NCBI GenBank assembly: GCA_019915135.1
Contig: JAHLMK010000021.1
Coordinates: 620,001 to 684,000 of the forward strand
Origin: Strobilurus pachycystidiatus
Lineage: Eukaryota; Basidiomycota; Agaricomycetes; Agaricales; Physalacriaceae
Length of the DNA stretch: 64,000 nt
Direction: 5' to 3'
A program made the position numbers and the translations under genes. Shown one piece after another: positions 45,295-56,967 of the stretch. Positions within the stretch are counted from its first letter, which is position 1. Each line of letters starts with the position of its first letter. Under the pieces are notes generated by a model that was not told the DNA's origin, searched no databases, and was given only the letters and a program-made list of their open reading frames with translations.

Positions 45295-47154
45295 TTAGTA
45301 CGCGAATCCCTCTAATTTAATGCGATCTGAAGGCACGCCGGCCTGCGCGAGACCGTCCTTGGCAATATCTTGGATACCGCCCGGTCCGCAGACAAACACG
45401 GTCCTATTTTTCCACTCCTGCCGCCTCTCAGCGAGATATTCCGTCGTCAAACGATTCCGATGTAGAGTCACCCCGTCATCATGATTCTCCTTCGCGTACT
45501 CTTCATCAACAGAAAAGACATCCATCTGCAGATTCACCCCCTGTGCCGCATCCAAAACAAGCGGAACCAAGATCCCAGGCTCCCTCGTCGCCAATAGCAT
45601 ACGCACATCCCAGCCCTTCGCGTGCTTCAGCATGCACAGAAACGGTGTCACGCCAATGCCACCAGCTATCATCAGTACCTTCTTATCCTCGCCCGACCGT
45701 AGGTCAAACTCCCCCGTCACACCCAGAACAGGCAACTTCAAATCCAGGCGCCGGGCATCCGCCATCCACGCCGAAGGTACTTTATGTGCAATCATGAAGA
45801 GCGCACCCGACGCCGCACCCTGGGGTTTTAGTTTGAGCGTTATCGCAAACTCAGACTTAGATGGGGAGATGTCGGTGACGGTCCATGTGCGAATGCGGTC
45901 GTCGTTGAGCGAGACGGGGTCGTCGGGCGCCATGTGTCGGTACTTGGGCACACCGAGGAAGGACTTGAGGTCGAGGATAATGGCCTGTCCGGGGATGATG
46001 TCCATTGGCGCAGAGGTCGCGAAGGTGAAAGTTCCAATGTTGGTTGCATGGAGCTCCATGCGTATGAGGGTCGCCTGCACCGCCTCCTGGTCAAGCATCT
46101 TCCGACTTTTGGTCTCCTCGGCAAGGTATCGTAGTGGTGGACTGTACGGGCTCAGCTGCACTCCCGTACATTCCCTCTGTCGGACCGGTAGTGCGTCCTC
46201 AATGAAGACGCAGCCGGTCACGAAGACTGTCGTCAAGCGGTCCTGCTGGAACATCAACTTGCTCGCTTCTTCACCCACGAGATTGCGAGCACGACCAGTC
46301 ACGTAGAGGATGGATCCAGTGGTAAAGGAAAGGAAAGTGATGGAGGCAAGGGGTGTGGCTTCGACGTTCCCGAGGGAGGTGAGAATCTGGTTCCCAGAGT
46401 AGTCCGGGAGAACAAGTGTACGCCCATCGGAGCTTGCACGAACGAAACCCGGTCGACCACCGCGAATGTTCATGCCCACATGCGAAGGGAATCGTTCGTC
46501 GCGGCTATCGTGCGTCGAACCAAAGAATATGGTGTCGGATTGTTGAATGAAAGAAAGGGCAGAATCTGGTAATCTGTCGTCCTTCGACATGTTACAGTTT
46601 TCGTGCAGGACATTCGGGTTCGTTGGATGCGGAACGAGATCCCGTACGGGTATGTATTTCGGACAATTCCTGTTCATCGGTTTGGTGATGAATCCACTTG
46701 GAGAAAGAAAGACATACCCAATTGCTTCGTTGACCTCGATCTCAATATTCCAGGTATCCTTCCTCTCGATCCTCGTGATTCTTCCCGCAAGCTTATTCCT
46801 CCTCCTCGTAGAGAATTCCACTCCGATACCCGCGATCAGCGCTGTACCATCCTTCCTAACGCTCATCCTCCTGATCGGGTCTCCTTGCCACACATTCGCC
46901 TTGGCCACGAGTGTGTTGTATCTCGGATACGCAACGAATCCCCGGTTTCCGTCGCCAGCCAATATCGAGCCCCAAGGGCGGCCCTGTTCGTCGAGGACGG
47001 TGACAGGCAGAAAGGGTAGGCGAGTGGAATAGAATTCAGCGTGTTGTTCCGGCATATCAGCCTGGATCATGGTATAGCGGTAGAGGGTGGAGGGGTCCTT
47101 GTCGATGCCCGTCTTGCGGCGGATCGCTGCTTCGCCTGGATGCCAGCCGTTCAT
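45295..47154 (-). CDS. PNPOx-like FMN domain fused to ferredoxin-NADP reductase-like domain
   Basis: A single 619-codon ORF without any intron. The N-terminal half has the pattern HPGEAAIRRKTG...AEFYSTRLPFLPVTVLDEQGRPW, typical of the pyridoxamine-phosphate-oxidase-like split-barrel FMN domain. The C-terminal half is a ferredoxin reductase-type FAD/NAD module: the FAD site near RTWTVTDISPSKSEF, GGIGVTPFLCML for pyridine nucleotide, and FVCGPGG near the end. There is no C-terminal 2Fe-2S cluster motif. It is probably a soluble flavin oxidoreductase; the substrate is unknown. The lack of introns is unusual in this window. Confidence 0.85.
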   Translation of the reverse strand: MNGWHPGEAAIRRKTGIDKDPSTLYRYTMIQADMPEQHAEFYSTRLPFLPVTVLDEQGRPWGSILAGDGNRGFVAYPRYNTLVAKANVWQGDPIRRMSVRKDGTALIAGIGVEFSTRRRNKLAGRITRIERKDTWNIEIEVNEAIGYVFLSPSGFITKPMNRNCPKYIPVRDLVPHPTNPNVLHENCNMSKDDRLPDSALSFIQQSDTIFFGSTHDSRDERFPSHVGMNIRGGRPGFVRASSDGRTLVLPDYSGNQILTSLGNVEATPLASITFLSFTTGSILYVTGRARNLVGEEASKLMFQQDRLTTVFVTGCVFIEDALPVRQRECTGVQLSPYSPPLRYLAEETKSRKMLDQEAVQATLIRMELHATNIGTFTFATSAPMDIIPGQAIILDLKSFLGVPKYRHMAPDDPVSLNDDRIRTWTVTDISPSKSEFAITLKLKPQGAASGALFMIAHKVPSAWMADARRLDLKLPVLGVTGEFDLRSGEDKKVLMIAGGIGVTPFLCMLKHAKGWDVRMLLATREPGILVPLVLDAAQGVNLQMDVFSVDEEYAKENHDDGVTLHRNRLTTEYLAERRQEWKNRTVFVCGPGGIQDIAKDGLAQAGVPSDRIKLEGFAY

Positions 47155-48127
47155 GGTGATGGTGATGAATGTGAGAATGGGTGAAGGCGCGCGTTATCTA
47201 TGGGGTTGAAACTTGACGGCTTGCTACGGGCTCAGTAATAGTCTTAGTCACCGACTGAACAGAGTGAATAAGTGGGATGGGTGGATCACATGCCGCCGAG
47301 TAAAGATGGATGGATGATTGACAGGGTTTGGTTTGGATCGGAACGGACGGGACGCGTTCAGGCGTCGCAGAAGGAGCCACGGCAGCACCGTCGAAGCGCT
47401 GAAGGCAGTCGTGCTGGGGAGCGGCGGGATTGGGCACATCACTATCTCTGGCGGCTGATTCAGATGGTCTTCAGACATGTCAGCCGACGCCTACATGCCC
47501 CGAGATGAGACTTACCTGGCGCCTGTTCAACACGCCGAAATAAAACCTTCCATTCATTGAATGCTGGGATCTCTCTTGAGCTAACGCCATTCGCCTCGAG
47601 TAACCATGATGCACGTCTTGTGCTAAACTGGTTGTCCTGTTCTCCTATATGTAGACTGGCTAGGTCAGGCGAGCGTCACCAAAGGATGTCATGTTGGAGT
47701 GTAGAGATGTCAACGTAGGGCGCGCAGGCGATGGCTGGAGTGGTCGCTATGTTGGATGGGCACCAAGCACGCAATGGACGTCTTGTGTATGATGGCGGTG
47801 CTGTTCGCCGACAATAGTTGCATTTCCGGGCCTGGGCTGGCTGGGCAAAGCGTCGCCGAATAATGCCATGTGTAAGCGAAGGGCGATGGACGCAGTGGAC
47901 CGAGGATACATGGCAGTGAGTGCAAGAAGAAAAGCCGCGGAACGGCCATGCCAAACAGCATCAAACGGCGCGTGAACGGCGCAGGGAGGCGGGCGCGACA
48001 AAGTCCGTCAGTGCACAAGAGGAAGGTAGTAAGTAGGCTCAAAAAACTCGTGTTCTGACATGAATGTGGACTGCTTCTTGGTTGTATACAAAGACATTGT
48101 GTATGTAAATCACAACGATAGCCGTCG
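47155..48127. other. Intergenic, no feature seen
   Basis: Upstream of the intronless oxidoreductase and downstream of the first GMC gene. Open frames here are short and without family resemblance. Confidence 0.45.
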
Positions 48128-50418
48128 CTACTTCCACGCCGCTTTGATGATGTCTGCCGCCCTTTCTGCGACTGCGTAGGTAGGTGCTTGCGTATGTCCA
48201 CTGGGCACCAAAGGCTGGAAAGGTCGTTTGCGTCAGTACTTGTTGAGGATTGGACATTCCTGTACGCACCAAAATTGACGCGTCAACCACCCTCAGTCCA
48301 ACGATTCCCTTAACCTTTAAGTCAGGATCCACCACACCCCAGTCCGCACCAACTGGCGACATGCTCGACGTTCCAACGGGGTGAGCGGCCGTACCAGCGT
48401 TAGCCCTCGCGAATGCTTCGAGATCTGCATCCGTTGTCGCGTTTGCTAGAGTCTCATCAGCGGGCTGCAGGACATAGTCGTCCCACGCTTGCGCCCGGAG
48501 GAAGCGGAGGGCACTCTTGATAGCCGCTACTAAGGTAAAGACGTCAAAGTCGTGTGATAGAAATGCTGGATCAATGAGAGGCAAAGCAAGTAGATCCGGG
48601 GAGTTGATAGAAACTGAACCACCTATAACACAGACGTCGACTTTAGCGAGGTTGGAGTGTACAAAGACAACGAAGACCATACGAGAGAGGGGTGTCGAGA
48701 CGGTAGTGCCGATGCTCATGAAATATCCCTCTTTAGGTTGTAAAGAAACGGGGGTGTCCCAACCATTCTGACGTTCGACTTGAGTTCACGATGAACAACG
48801 ATATGACAATCCCTACCTGAATCCCCAATTCCATATGCGGTGTATCAGGCCCAGCGGCTGGATCTGCGAATTGCTCGAAAATAGACGAGTTTGCTGGAAG
48901 CCGATTCCAGATGATATGGCTGGCAAGCGTGTCCACCAACGGACCCATCCCAAATGTACGCCACTCATTGAGCAGCTCTTCTTTGTAGGTATTGTTGCGA
49001 AATATATCATCCCATGTATCAGTAGTATTCACGAACCACTTTATGAATATCTTCGGCTGATCAGAGAAGTTCTTCCCGACGCTTGGAAGGTCGTGGAGCA
49101 CAGGTATACCGAGCGAGGAAAGTAAGGACGCTTCACCGATTCCCGAATGGAGTAGGAGATCCGGTGTCCCAATCGATCCAGCGGAGAGGATGACTTCCTT
49201 CGTTGCTTTGATTATGTGGCTCTCGTCTGACGCAAATCTTTATCAGAGCATGAATAGAAGAGGAGATGTGGGTGTACTTACTGTTCGAAGTCTGGATCAA
49301 TTCAACCGAGTCGACCTTAATGTCTGATCCTGTATGCGCGACACTCTGTCGTACTCTCGTGACCCGAGCCCCATGAAGGACGTGCAAGTTGGGTCTTCCA
49401 ATGAACTTAGGTCCCAAATAAGACGTAGCAGAGCTACTACGTCTGCCATCATGGCCAATGGTCGCTTGCATCGAGCCTTATGCGGCGTGATATGTCAGTA
49501 CCTCTGAAGGAACAAGCTATAGTATGTCTTACCAACTCCTTGTGCCTTTCCCGGGTTCATGTCCAAGACAAGGGGAAACTCGTCTGGAAGCTCTTCTGTG
49601 GTAGCAATGACGCGACTGTTGATGGGGTGAGGAAAGCCAGGGAGGCTGACAGCATTGATTCCCGTAGTACTGTGAATCGTAGGATCGAACTCGCCACTGG
49701 TGTTATGTCCGTCCGCTGGAGATTCCCATTTCTCGTTCTGCAGCACCGTGCAAGTCAGCAGTGATCATCTCGTAAACTTTGAGTGCCTTCACCTTCGCAA
49801 TATAGGGCTGAATCGCATCCCACGCCCATCCTGGATCACCAGATAGCTCCGCATATCGATTCCAGTCATCTGGGGAGCCACGAGTGTATATCATGGCATC
49901 TAGTAGTAACGTCAAGACCCTTCTCGCGTCAAAGAACTGGCGATCTTATCGGGAACGCACTGTGGGAAGTACTTCCTCCAAGTACATAGCCACGAGGAAA
50001 CGCAGCGACCCGTCCGTTCAGCCCTTCTTGCGCGACCGTGGTGTAGTTCCAGTCAAACATCGTTCCGGTGCCGAGCAGAAGGACGAGAAAAGGAGCGGCA
50101 ATATTATCAACATCTTTGTTGCTGCGATGATTGAAGATGTAAGTGGTTCTCATTGATGAAGGAAATGTAGACATACCTCGGACCTGCTTCGAGGACGAGG
50201 ACGGAGAAATTCTCTTCTGTGAGTCGGTTTGCAAGGACAGCTCCAGCGCCCCCGGCTACAATGGCACGATGAAGACGCGTCAGAGCAAACGAAGACGAGA
50301 GCTCACCTCCGACAATGACAAAGTCGTAACTGGTAGCTGGAAGATCCGCGACGTTGTCGTAGATGGCTCCTTGACATGCGAGGAGGGTGGATAAGAGCAA
50401 GATCGAAAGAGCTAGCAT
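48128..50418 (-). CDS. GMC oxidoreductase, secreted (aryl-alcohol/glucose oxidase type), copy 1
   Basis: Ten exons: 50418-50307, 50255-50177, 50121-49961, 49899-49793, 49737-49533, 49476-49282, 49226-48817, 48767-48683, 48622-48270 and 48214-48128. They give 597 aa. A signal peptide ([17 protein letters not shown]) is followed by the FAD motif [17 protein letters not shown] and LVLEAGPR. Then come [13 protein letters not shown] (GMC signature 1 region), [16 protein letters not shown] (signature 2), and [20 protein letters not shown] with catalytic His. It ends [28 protein letters not shown]. Such enzymes oxidise alcohols or sugars and make H2O2 for lignocellulose breakdown. The neighbouring copy has the same ten-exon layout. 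Confidence 0.93.
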
Positions 50419-50992
50419 TTGGAAAGGCTGAGGACATAGGAATCGTCCGTCCGACCTTTTGTAGTATCTATGTTGACATGAATCATGACTGGGACTCCAC
50501 AGAAATGAATACTCTCGAAGAACCAGCGTTCGTGAGATACCACAAGGCACTCCTTCAGGAATTCTCGTCCCGCGACTGGCCGTAATTGCTGACGCTCACA
50601 GGAAAGATACATGGAGATGACTTGCTGATTAAGACATAGCTGGCGTATCTGAATCAGACGATGCCCATGTTGGAGAAGCTGGTTGTTGAACCCTCGGGGA
50701 AAGACGCCGTCTAATAGGGATAGGACAGAAAAAATCCCGCACCGTGTAAAGTTTCCCAGTGCAAGGCACGTGGGCGCCTCTCATAGTTGGTGGCAAACAC
50801 TGACAATCAATGGCTTTAAGGCGACATAATTTGCCAGTGCGACAGGACATCAACTGGAACCTCGTATAGAGCTTTATTGACAATAAAGTTTGAAAACCTG
50901 CCCATTGACGACGACGTGTCGGGTAGAGAAACACGTCGACGGTCGAGATGTACTTGTATATTTGAATCACTGCAAATAACCGAGTCTCATAA
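50419..50992. other. Intergenic between the two GMC genes
   Basis: Promoter of copy 1 and terminator region of copy 2. No further feature seen. Confidence 0.5.
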
Positions 50993-53261
50993 CTACTTCC
51001 AGGACGCCTTGATGAGATCTGCCGCCCTCTCTGCAACTATGTACGTAGGGACTTGTGTATGCGCGCTGGGTACCAATGGCTGAGAAGACAGCTTCAGTAT
51101 ACATGAACTTGGTTGGAGATCAAATCGGACACTCACCAGAATCGACGCGTCCACTACCCGCAGTCCAACGACTCCCTTCACCTTCAAGTCCGGATCCACG
51201 ACGCCATAGTCCGCACCGACTGGAGACATGCTCGCCGTTCCAACAGGGTGAGCGGCCGTGCCGACATTAGCTCTGGAATACGCTTCAAAATCTTCATCCG
51301 TCGTCGCGTTTGCTAGAACCTCATTGTAGGGCTGCAGAACATAGTCGTCCCAGGCATGCGCCCCGAGAAAGCGAAGGGAGCTCTTGATGGCCTCCACTAT
51401 AGCAAAGACATCGAAATCGTGAGATAGAAAGCCTGGATCGATGAGAGGGGGAGAAAGCGGATCTGAAGAGTTGATTGAGACCGAGCCGCCTATAACAGTC
51501 TTAAGCGGAGCTTGCATAGGCAGAAAGGAATATACGGGAGAGTGGTGTCAGGGCGGTTATTTCGATGCTAAGGAAATGTCCCTTTTGAGGCAGTAAAGCA
51601 TTGGGAACATCCCAGCCATTCTGATAGTAATCGAGTGAGTGCAAAGCACGCAACGGTATTGCAGGTCTTACCTGAATCTGTAATTCGAGATGTGGTGTAT
51701 CGGGTCCTGCCGCAGGGTCTGCATATCTTTCGAATATAGACGAGTTGGAAGGAAGACGATTCCAGACGACGTGGCTCGCGAGTGTGTCCACCAATGGGCC
51801 CTTCCTCGATGTACGCCATTCTCTTCGCAGCTCTTCTTGATATGTGTCGTTCCGAAATATATCGTCCCAGGTGTCAGTGCTGCTTACGTTCCACTCCCCA
51901 AATATCAAGGGCTGATCAGAGAGGTTTTGACCAACACTTGGGAGATCGAGGAGAACGGGAATATCAAGTGAGGATAGAATGGATGCTTTACCGATTCCGG
52001 AATGGAGTAGGATGCTTGGAGAGCCAATCGCACCGGCAGAGAGAATCACCTCCTTCGTAGCGTTGACCGTGTGTGTCCTGTCTGACGCAACTCTCCATCA
52101 AAGCGTAATTTGATGAGGAAAGCGACGAGTGCTTACTGCTCGATGACTGCACGAATTCGACCGAGTCAATCCCAACAACCGAACCATTAGACACAACAGT
52201 CGGTAGTACTCTCGTAACCCGAGCCCCAACAAGAACGTGCAAGTTCGGTCTGCTGATAAAGGTGGGGCCTAAATAAGACGCTGCAGAACTACTGCGTTCT
52301 CCGTCATTGATAGTTGCTTGCATCCAGCCTTATTCGGTGTCAGATATGTGTCAAAGACATGGTACATGGATACTCTCACCAACGCCCTGTGCCTTTCCGG
52401 GGTTCATGTCCAACACGAGCGGGAATTCATCCGGAAGTTCTTCCGTGGTAGCGATAACACGAGTATTGATGGGGTGAGGATATCCAGCGAGACTAACGGC
52501 AGTGATGCCTGTAGAGCTGTGAATCGTAGGATCGTACTGTCCGCTGGTGTTGTGCTTGTCAGCCGGAGGAGTCCACTTCTCATTCTGCAGCACCGGGTCC
52601 GAAGTCAGCAAAGCAGATGAAAGGATATTAGTACCGCCACCTTCGCGATATACGGCTGGATTGCGTCCCAAGCCCATCCTGGATCACCGGATACAGCGGC
52701 ATACCGATTCCAGTCATCTGGTGAGCCACGAGTGTAGATCATGGCATCTATTCAATAGTCATAGCCCGCTCGCACGAAGGAATCTGCGAAAGTACTGATA
52801 GAAGTGCTTCCCCCGAGTACATGTCCGCGAGGAAAAAAAGTCTCACGTCCGTTCAGGCCGGACTGCGCCACCGTGGTATAGTTCCAGTCGAACATTGTCT
52901 CACTGCCGAGAGGAAGGACGGCATAAGGGACAGCGATGTCCTCGACGCCTTTGTTACTGTAATGATGGTCAGTGGGTTGAGTTTTTCACAGAGATATGGC
53001 AAACCAAGTAGACATACCTTGGACCTGCCTCAAGAAGAAGTACGGTGAACTTGTCCTCTGTGAGGCGGTTCGCGAGGACGGCTCCAGCAGCACCGGCTAC
53101 AAGAGCGAAATGCAGATGTGTTGGCAACAGAAGAACAATGAGAACACACCTCCGACAATGACAAAGTCGAAGCTAGTGTTTGGAAGATCCGCAACATCTT
53201 CATAGATGGATCCGTAACATGTGAGGAAAGTGGACACAAAGAAGACAGAAAGTGCTAGCAT
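50993..53261 (-). CDS. GMC oxidoreductase, secreted, copy 2
   Basis: Ten exons: 53261-53150, 53096-53018, 52956-52796, 52747-52641, 52584-52380, 52328-52137, 52081-51672, 51620-51536, 51489-51137 and 51079-50993. They give 596 aa. Eight of ten exons (112, 79, 161, 107, 205, 410, 353 and 87 nt among them) have exactly the lengths of copy 1; exon 6 differs by one codon. The signal peptide, FAD motif, GMC signatures (LGGSTS and SAGAIGSPSILLHSGIG) and C-terminal PSAHTQVPTY are all present. Copy 1 and copy 2 are clearly a tandem duplication with moderate divergence. An in-frame ATG 24 bases upstream is possible, but the start given matches copy 1. Confidence 0.93.
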
Positions 53262-53871
53262 TCGAGAACTCGAGAAGAGCATCAAGGTCTGAGGCTCATG
53301 GAGTAGTCGTTCGCACTTTTATACTGGTTACGCTCAGCGCCATTGAATAGTCTCGTAAATCAAACGCCACAAGATTTCTCGTCAAGTCTTCGTCGAACGT
53401 CATGAACGGCGATGGAGTGGAGAGACATATAGCTTCCGTACTCATTCCAGTCGTCGTCCATGCTTGAAGTACACGGCTGGGCTGAGGGTGTCGTATATGA
53501 ATAGAACGGAAGGGAACAGAAGGGAACCCGTGTCGCGTGCAGTGAAACAAAGTGGAGCACGTGGCCTAGACGATGCCAAACACAGACCAAACCCGAACAA
53601 GGACTTACACTTGAACTTATCCATCCGCGATCCAAACATAACCGTTCATCGCGAGCACACAAGACATCAAGTACTTTCATGACGCTGGACCGTAAGTACC
53701 GCATTCTTGGACGGTCTACTTGAGACAATTGTACTCATAAACAGGCAGGAAGCCTGGTCCAGCCAATAGGACGTTCAGCCAGATCGTTTCGAAGAACTTA
53801 GAAGACCAATAGCAATCAGATAGTAAGGACTACACACACAACTGTTCAAACCTGATTTACACAACTCCCCA
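53262..53871. other. Intergenic, no clear gene
   Basis: Promoter side of GMC copy 2. Short minus-strand frames (53296-53728) could hold a tiny gene but cannot be joined convincingly. Confidence 0.4.
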
Positions 53872-54636
53872 CTATGAATAGAACACTCGGATAGACCCAG
53901 ATCGCACATAATTGCACCATCCCGGAAACTAGGCCTCGATCAGAACACGTCCTCAGATCGCAAATGAACGCGGACGTACCTCCGCTCTAACTATCAAGGC
54001 GACTCGATCGCCAGGCCAAATCCCACCAATGGCGTTGAGGCCGTGTGCATCTAGACCTGGTCGCGTCCAGTGTCTACTCGTTTCCTGGTACTGGTCCATC
54101 GCGACGATGTTGTTCATGACGCGCCAACTGACTGTTCCGGGCTGGTAATGTCCCGCCCCGCACGCGTACAAATCGACTGGCCCGCCTTCTTCGACGTTGG
54201 CCACCCAATCGCGCCCCGCCTCCGAGTCAGACTTGATGACCGCCGCTTCGATGAAACTATATGCCCCCTCGTACAAAACTGTTTCTGGGCATCAGGATCG
54301 TTTCTGCGTGTATTTGGAGATAAGGCGCCTACCTTCATCCCAATCATCTCCGCCCCATCCCTGATCGTGGCTGCTTGTTGTGATCTCGACAGCCTTCACC
54401 GTCCGAGCGTACCGAGGAATCTCCGGGGAGACGAGATAACACCACTTTGCCTCATCGACACGTTCTCCGGGGACCGAGGCAGCGGCTGCTTTGAGCTCTT
54501 CGTCGCGGGACGAGTGCACCGAGGGCCAGTATTCGGCAAAGTCCAGAATGACATCGATGAGCTCGACGGGCATTCCAAGCTCGGCGAGGAAGAGATGTTG
54601 GACAGTACAGATGTCGGTTTCTGTAGGAGTGTACAT
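53872..54636 (-). CDS. Conserved fungal protein of unknown function (SHDQGW family), copy B
   Basis: Three exons, 54636-54333, 54284-53980 and 53928-53872, give 221 aa with the same intron positions as copy A at 5876-6652. Landmarks are ELIDVILDFAEYWPSV, the central SHDQGWGG, YEGAYSFIEAAV, GTVSWRVMNNIVA, GDRVALIVRAE and the final FPGWCNYVRSGSIRVFYS. The two copies are only about half identical by eye, so the duplication is old or they are independent family members. No function is assigned to the family. Confidence 0.78.
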
Positions 54637-54820
54637 GAATAGAAGATATCGACGTCGAGTACTCTAGTGAGTCGCTGCATGGACTATATATGTTTATACC
54701 TCAATATGATCGCCTCGAAGAAGTCTCGACGCAATATGCTGGAGACTACATCCAATGTATTTTGACCTGGGCCGGAAGAGCCTAGACAGTCTATCGGTTC
54801 TTGATGGTGTCGAAGACAAA

Positions 54821-55042
54821 CTAGAACCGAGGCAAGGACCGTGGCATCCAGTCTGGAAATGAGATATTTCTCGGGCGCTTTCGTGCGTCCCTGTCAAATC
54901 TCGCCAGAGGGATTATGTTCGTAGGATTCAGCTGTGAGGTAAGAATGTCGATTCGTATCGCCGAGCTCGTATTCGGCAACGAGCTGTTTGAGGGCACTGA
55001 ACTATTCGGAGTATCTTCATAGTTGCTGTCACCGCTTGGCAT
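54821..55042 (-). pseudogene. Truncated copy of the gene at 55927-56967
   Basis: From ATG 55042 this short frame (73 codons) begins MPS like its partner on the other side of the palindrome. It retains only a faint match around RNISFPDWMPRSLPRF, against GTIFPGHVPKMLERY, before ending. It sits at the outer edge of the left palindrome arm. I read it as a degraded mirror copy. Confidence 0.45.
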
Positions 55043-55098
55043 CGTATGTCCGCAAGCAAAACATACTGGCAGGAGAAAAATGCATTTAATGAGATTGT

Positions 55099-55855
55099 AG
55101 GTCTCGCAAAGTCGACGGTAGTCACGGTAAGAAGGCAAGGTGCGCACTGATCCCGATTCCGCGATGGAGTCCACAACGAAGTCCAACAAAACGATGGTAC
55201 CCGCCCTTCATGTTGATAGTTTGTGTCATGTTTAGTGTGTTTAATTTGTGTTTCGAAGGTTGTAGGACAGAGGCGCGCTTTAAACCGTATTTCGAAGTAC
55301 GTCCGAGTACTCGAGTTACCGGCATTGTCGCTCACGCGCTACTCCGGCGCGTCTCCCATTCTACCCTCAATATACAAGTATCTAGCTTGAACCTACTATA
55401 ACTTGTCTGCTTTCATGGCGTGTCACAGAGTGAGATATTTACATAGCTAGGGGACAGGAGGTATTGTTGCTTTGATCTTATTTTGTCGATCTTATCCTTC
55501 ACCAACGCTCCTGAGTCCTGGCCCCTAGCTATATCTCACTCTGTGACACGCCATAAAAGCAGAAAAGTGTTCGTGAGTCAAAGCTAGACTCATGAGTATT
55601 GAGGGTAGAGTGGGGACGCGCCGGGTAGCGCGTGAGCGACAATGCCGGTAATTCGAGTACTAGGATATATCTCGTAACACGGTTTAAAGCGCGTCTTGTC
55701 TCTCAAGCCTTCAAAACACACACTAAACACGACACAAACTATCAGCACGAGGGGGGAACAATTGTTTTGTTGGGATGTGTTGTGGACTCCATCGCGCGAT
55801 CGGGATCAGTGCGCACCTTGCCTCCTTACCAATACCATCGACTTGCGAGACCTTT
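55099..55855. repeat. Large palindromic (inverted) duplication
   Basis: Left arm 55099-55463 and right arm 55515-55855 are inverted copies with roughly 75 percent identity by eye. The innermost 45-55 bases on each side (around TGGCGTGTCACAGAGTGAGA and CTAGGGG) are nearly perfect. The centre is a loop of about 50 bases. The right arm is the 5' region of the gene at 55927. Confidence 0.8.
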
Positions 55856-55926
55856 TCACACCAGTGCGTCCGAGCCACTTCTTCAGGTCTGCTCAATTTT
55901 TCTTACATGCCATCGAGACCAGCCCC

Positions 55927-56967
55927 ATGCCCTCTCTCGCTTCGTCGCCATCCGACCTCGCATCCGTGGCTACAAAGCTTGTACAAGCCTATCAAGACAA
56001 CGATTCCAACGATAACACTTATATCACCGCGAATTATCATGGACGGCTGACTGAAATGGCGAGAGGGACGATCTTTCCGGGCCATGTTCCTAAGATGCTG
56101 GAGCGGTATGAACACTATCTTTCGTTCGACAAGGGCGTTCTCGAGCACCGAGGCCTACCTCTGATCTGCATTGACGAGTTCGCCACCGCCCTGCTTTCCC
56201 TTCCGATGAGACCGAGAAGCCATTTGTTCTGCAAGGAGGCCAAGGAAAGATTCCATGGATTACCAGACATTCTGGTGAAGGACTGGTACAAGGCGCGTGT
56301 CGAGTTTGAGGCAAAGAGTCTGCGGGAGGTCGCTCCAAGCGCTGCATCTCCAGCATCATCTGCGCAGGGTCCTCTCGCCGTCACAGGCGAACCCGCCTCG
56401 CCATTGTATTCAGTAACTGCCGAACGTCTCTCCACGACAACCGCCCTGTCGTTCAATTCCTTAGCCGTTGCCCACTCTCATCAATGCCCCGACACCCACG
56501 CTTCCTCCTTGGCTCCGTCTGGAACAACACCCCTTCCAGTCAAACAGTCATCCAGCCGCGTCGTTGCACATACCTCTCTAGACGACCACCCTAAACCAAG
56601 TATCGTTGATTGCGCCAAACCTCCTCCCACTCTCCAACAATCTCCTCTCCTTCTGAAACAGCGCTCACCTCTTTCCCCGCTCAACAAGGACTCCCTACCT
56701 CAAGGCACCTTACATCCCGATGTTCACCTTTCTACTCACAAGCCCGTCGACTCGAAGATAACGCCATCTCGTTCACTCTTCTCATCAAGTCCTACCCAAT
56801 CATATCACCCAATTAGTCCATCCCCAGCAGAAGGAACTCTTCGCAGGCGTCGAGAGAAAGAAGACGAGGAAGAAATAGCCGAGGAAGAAGAAGTAGCCGA
56901 TTCACTGCTGCTCGAATCCCCATCGTCGCGCTTAGCGCGAGTGCGCTGCTGGCTGAATGGACTCTAG
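55927..56967 (+). CDS. Orphan protein, Ser/Pro-rich with acidic C-terminus
   Basis: An unspliced frame of 346 codons from the first ATG after the palindrome arm. Residues 1-140 look folded (GRLTEMARGTIFPGHVPKML, DEFATALLSLPMRP, DILVKDWYKARVEFE). Residues 140-300 are Ser/Pro/Thr-rich and disordered. The end is a run of Arg/Glu followed by EEIAEEEEVADSLLL. The open frame extends upstream to 55696 but without an ATG. I recognise no family. It carries a decayed mirror copy at 54821-55042. Confidence 0.6.
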   Translation: MPSLASSPSDLASVATKLVQAYQDNDSNDNTYITANYHGRLTEMARGTIFPGHVPKMLERYEHYLSFDKGVLEHRGLPLICIDEFATALLSLPMRPRSHLFCKEAKERFHGLPDILVKDWYKARVEFEAKSLREVAPSAASPASSAQGPLAVTGEPASPLYSVTAERLSTTTALSFNSLAVAHSHQCPDTHASSLAPSGTTPLPVKQSSSRVVAHTSLDDHPKPSIVDCAKPPPTLQQSPLLLKQRSPLSPLNKDSLPQGTLHPDVHLSTHKPVDSKITPSRSLFSSSPTQSYHPISPSPAEGTLRRRREKEDEEEIAEEEEVADSLLLESPSSRLARVRCWLNGL

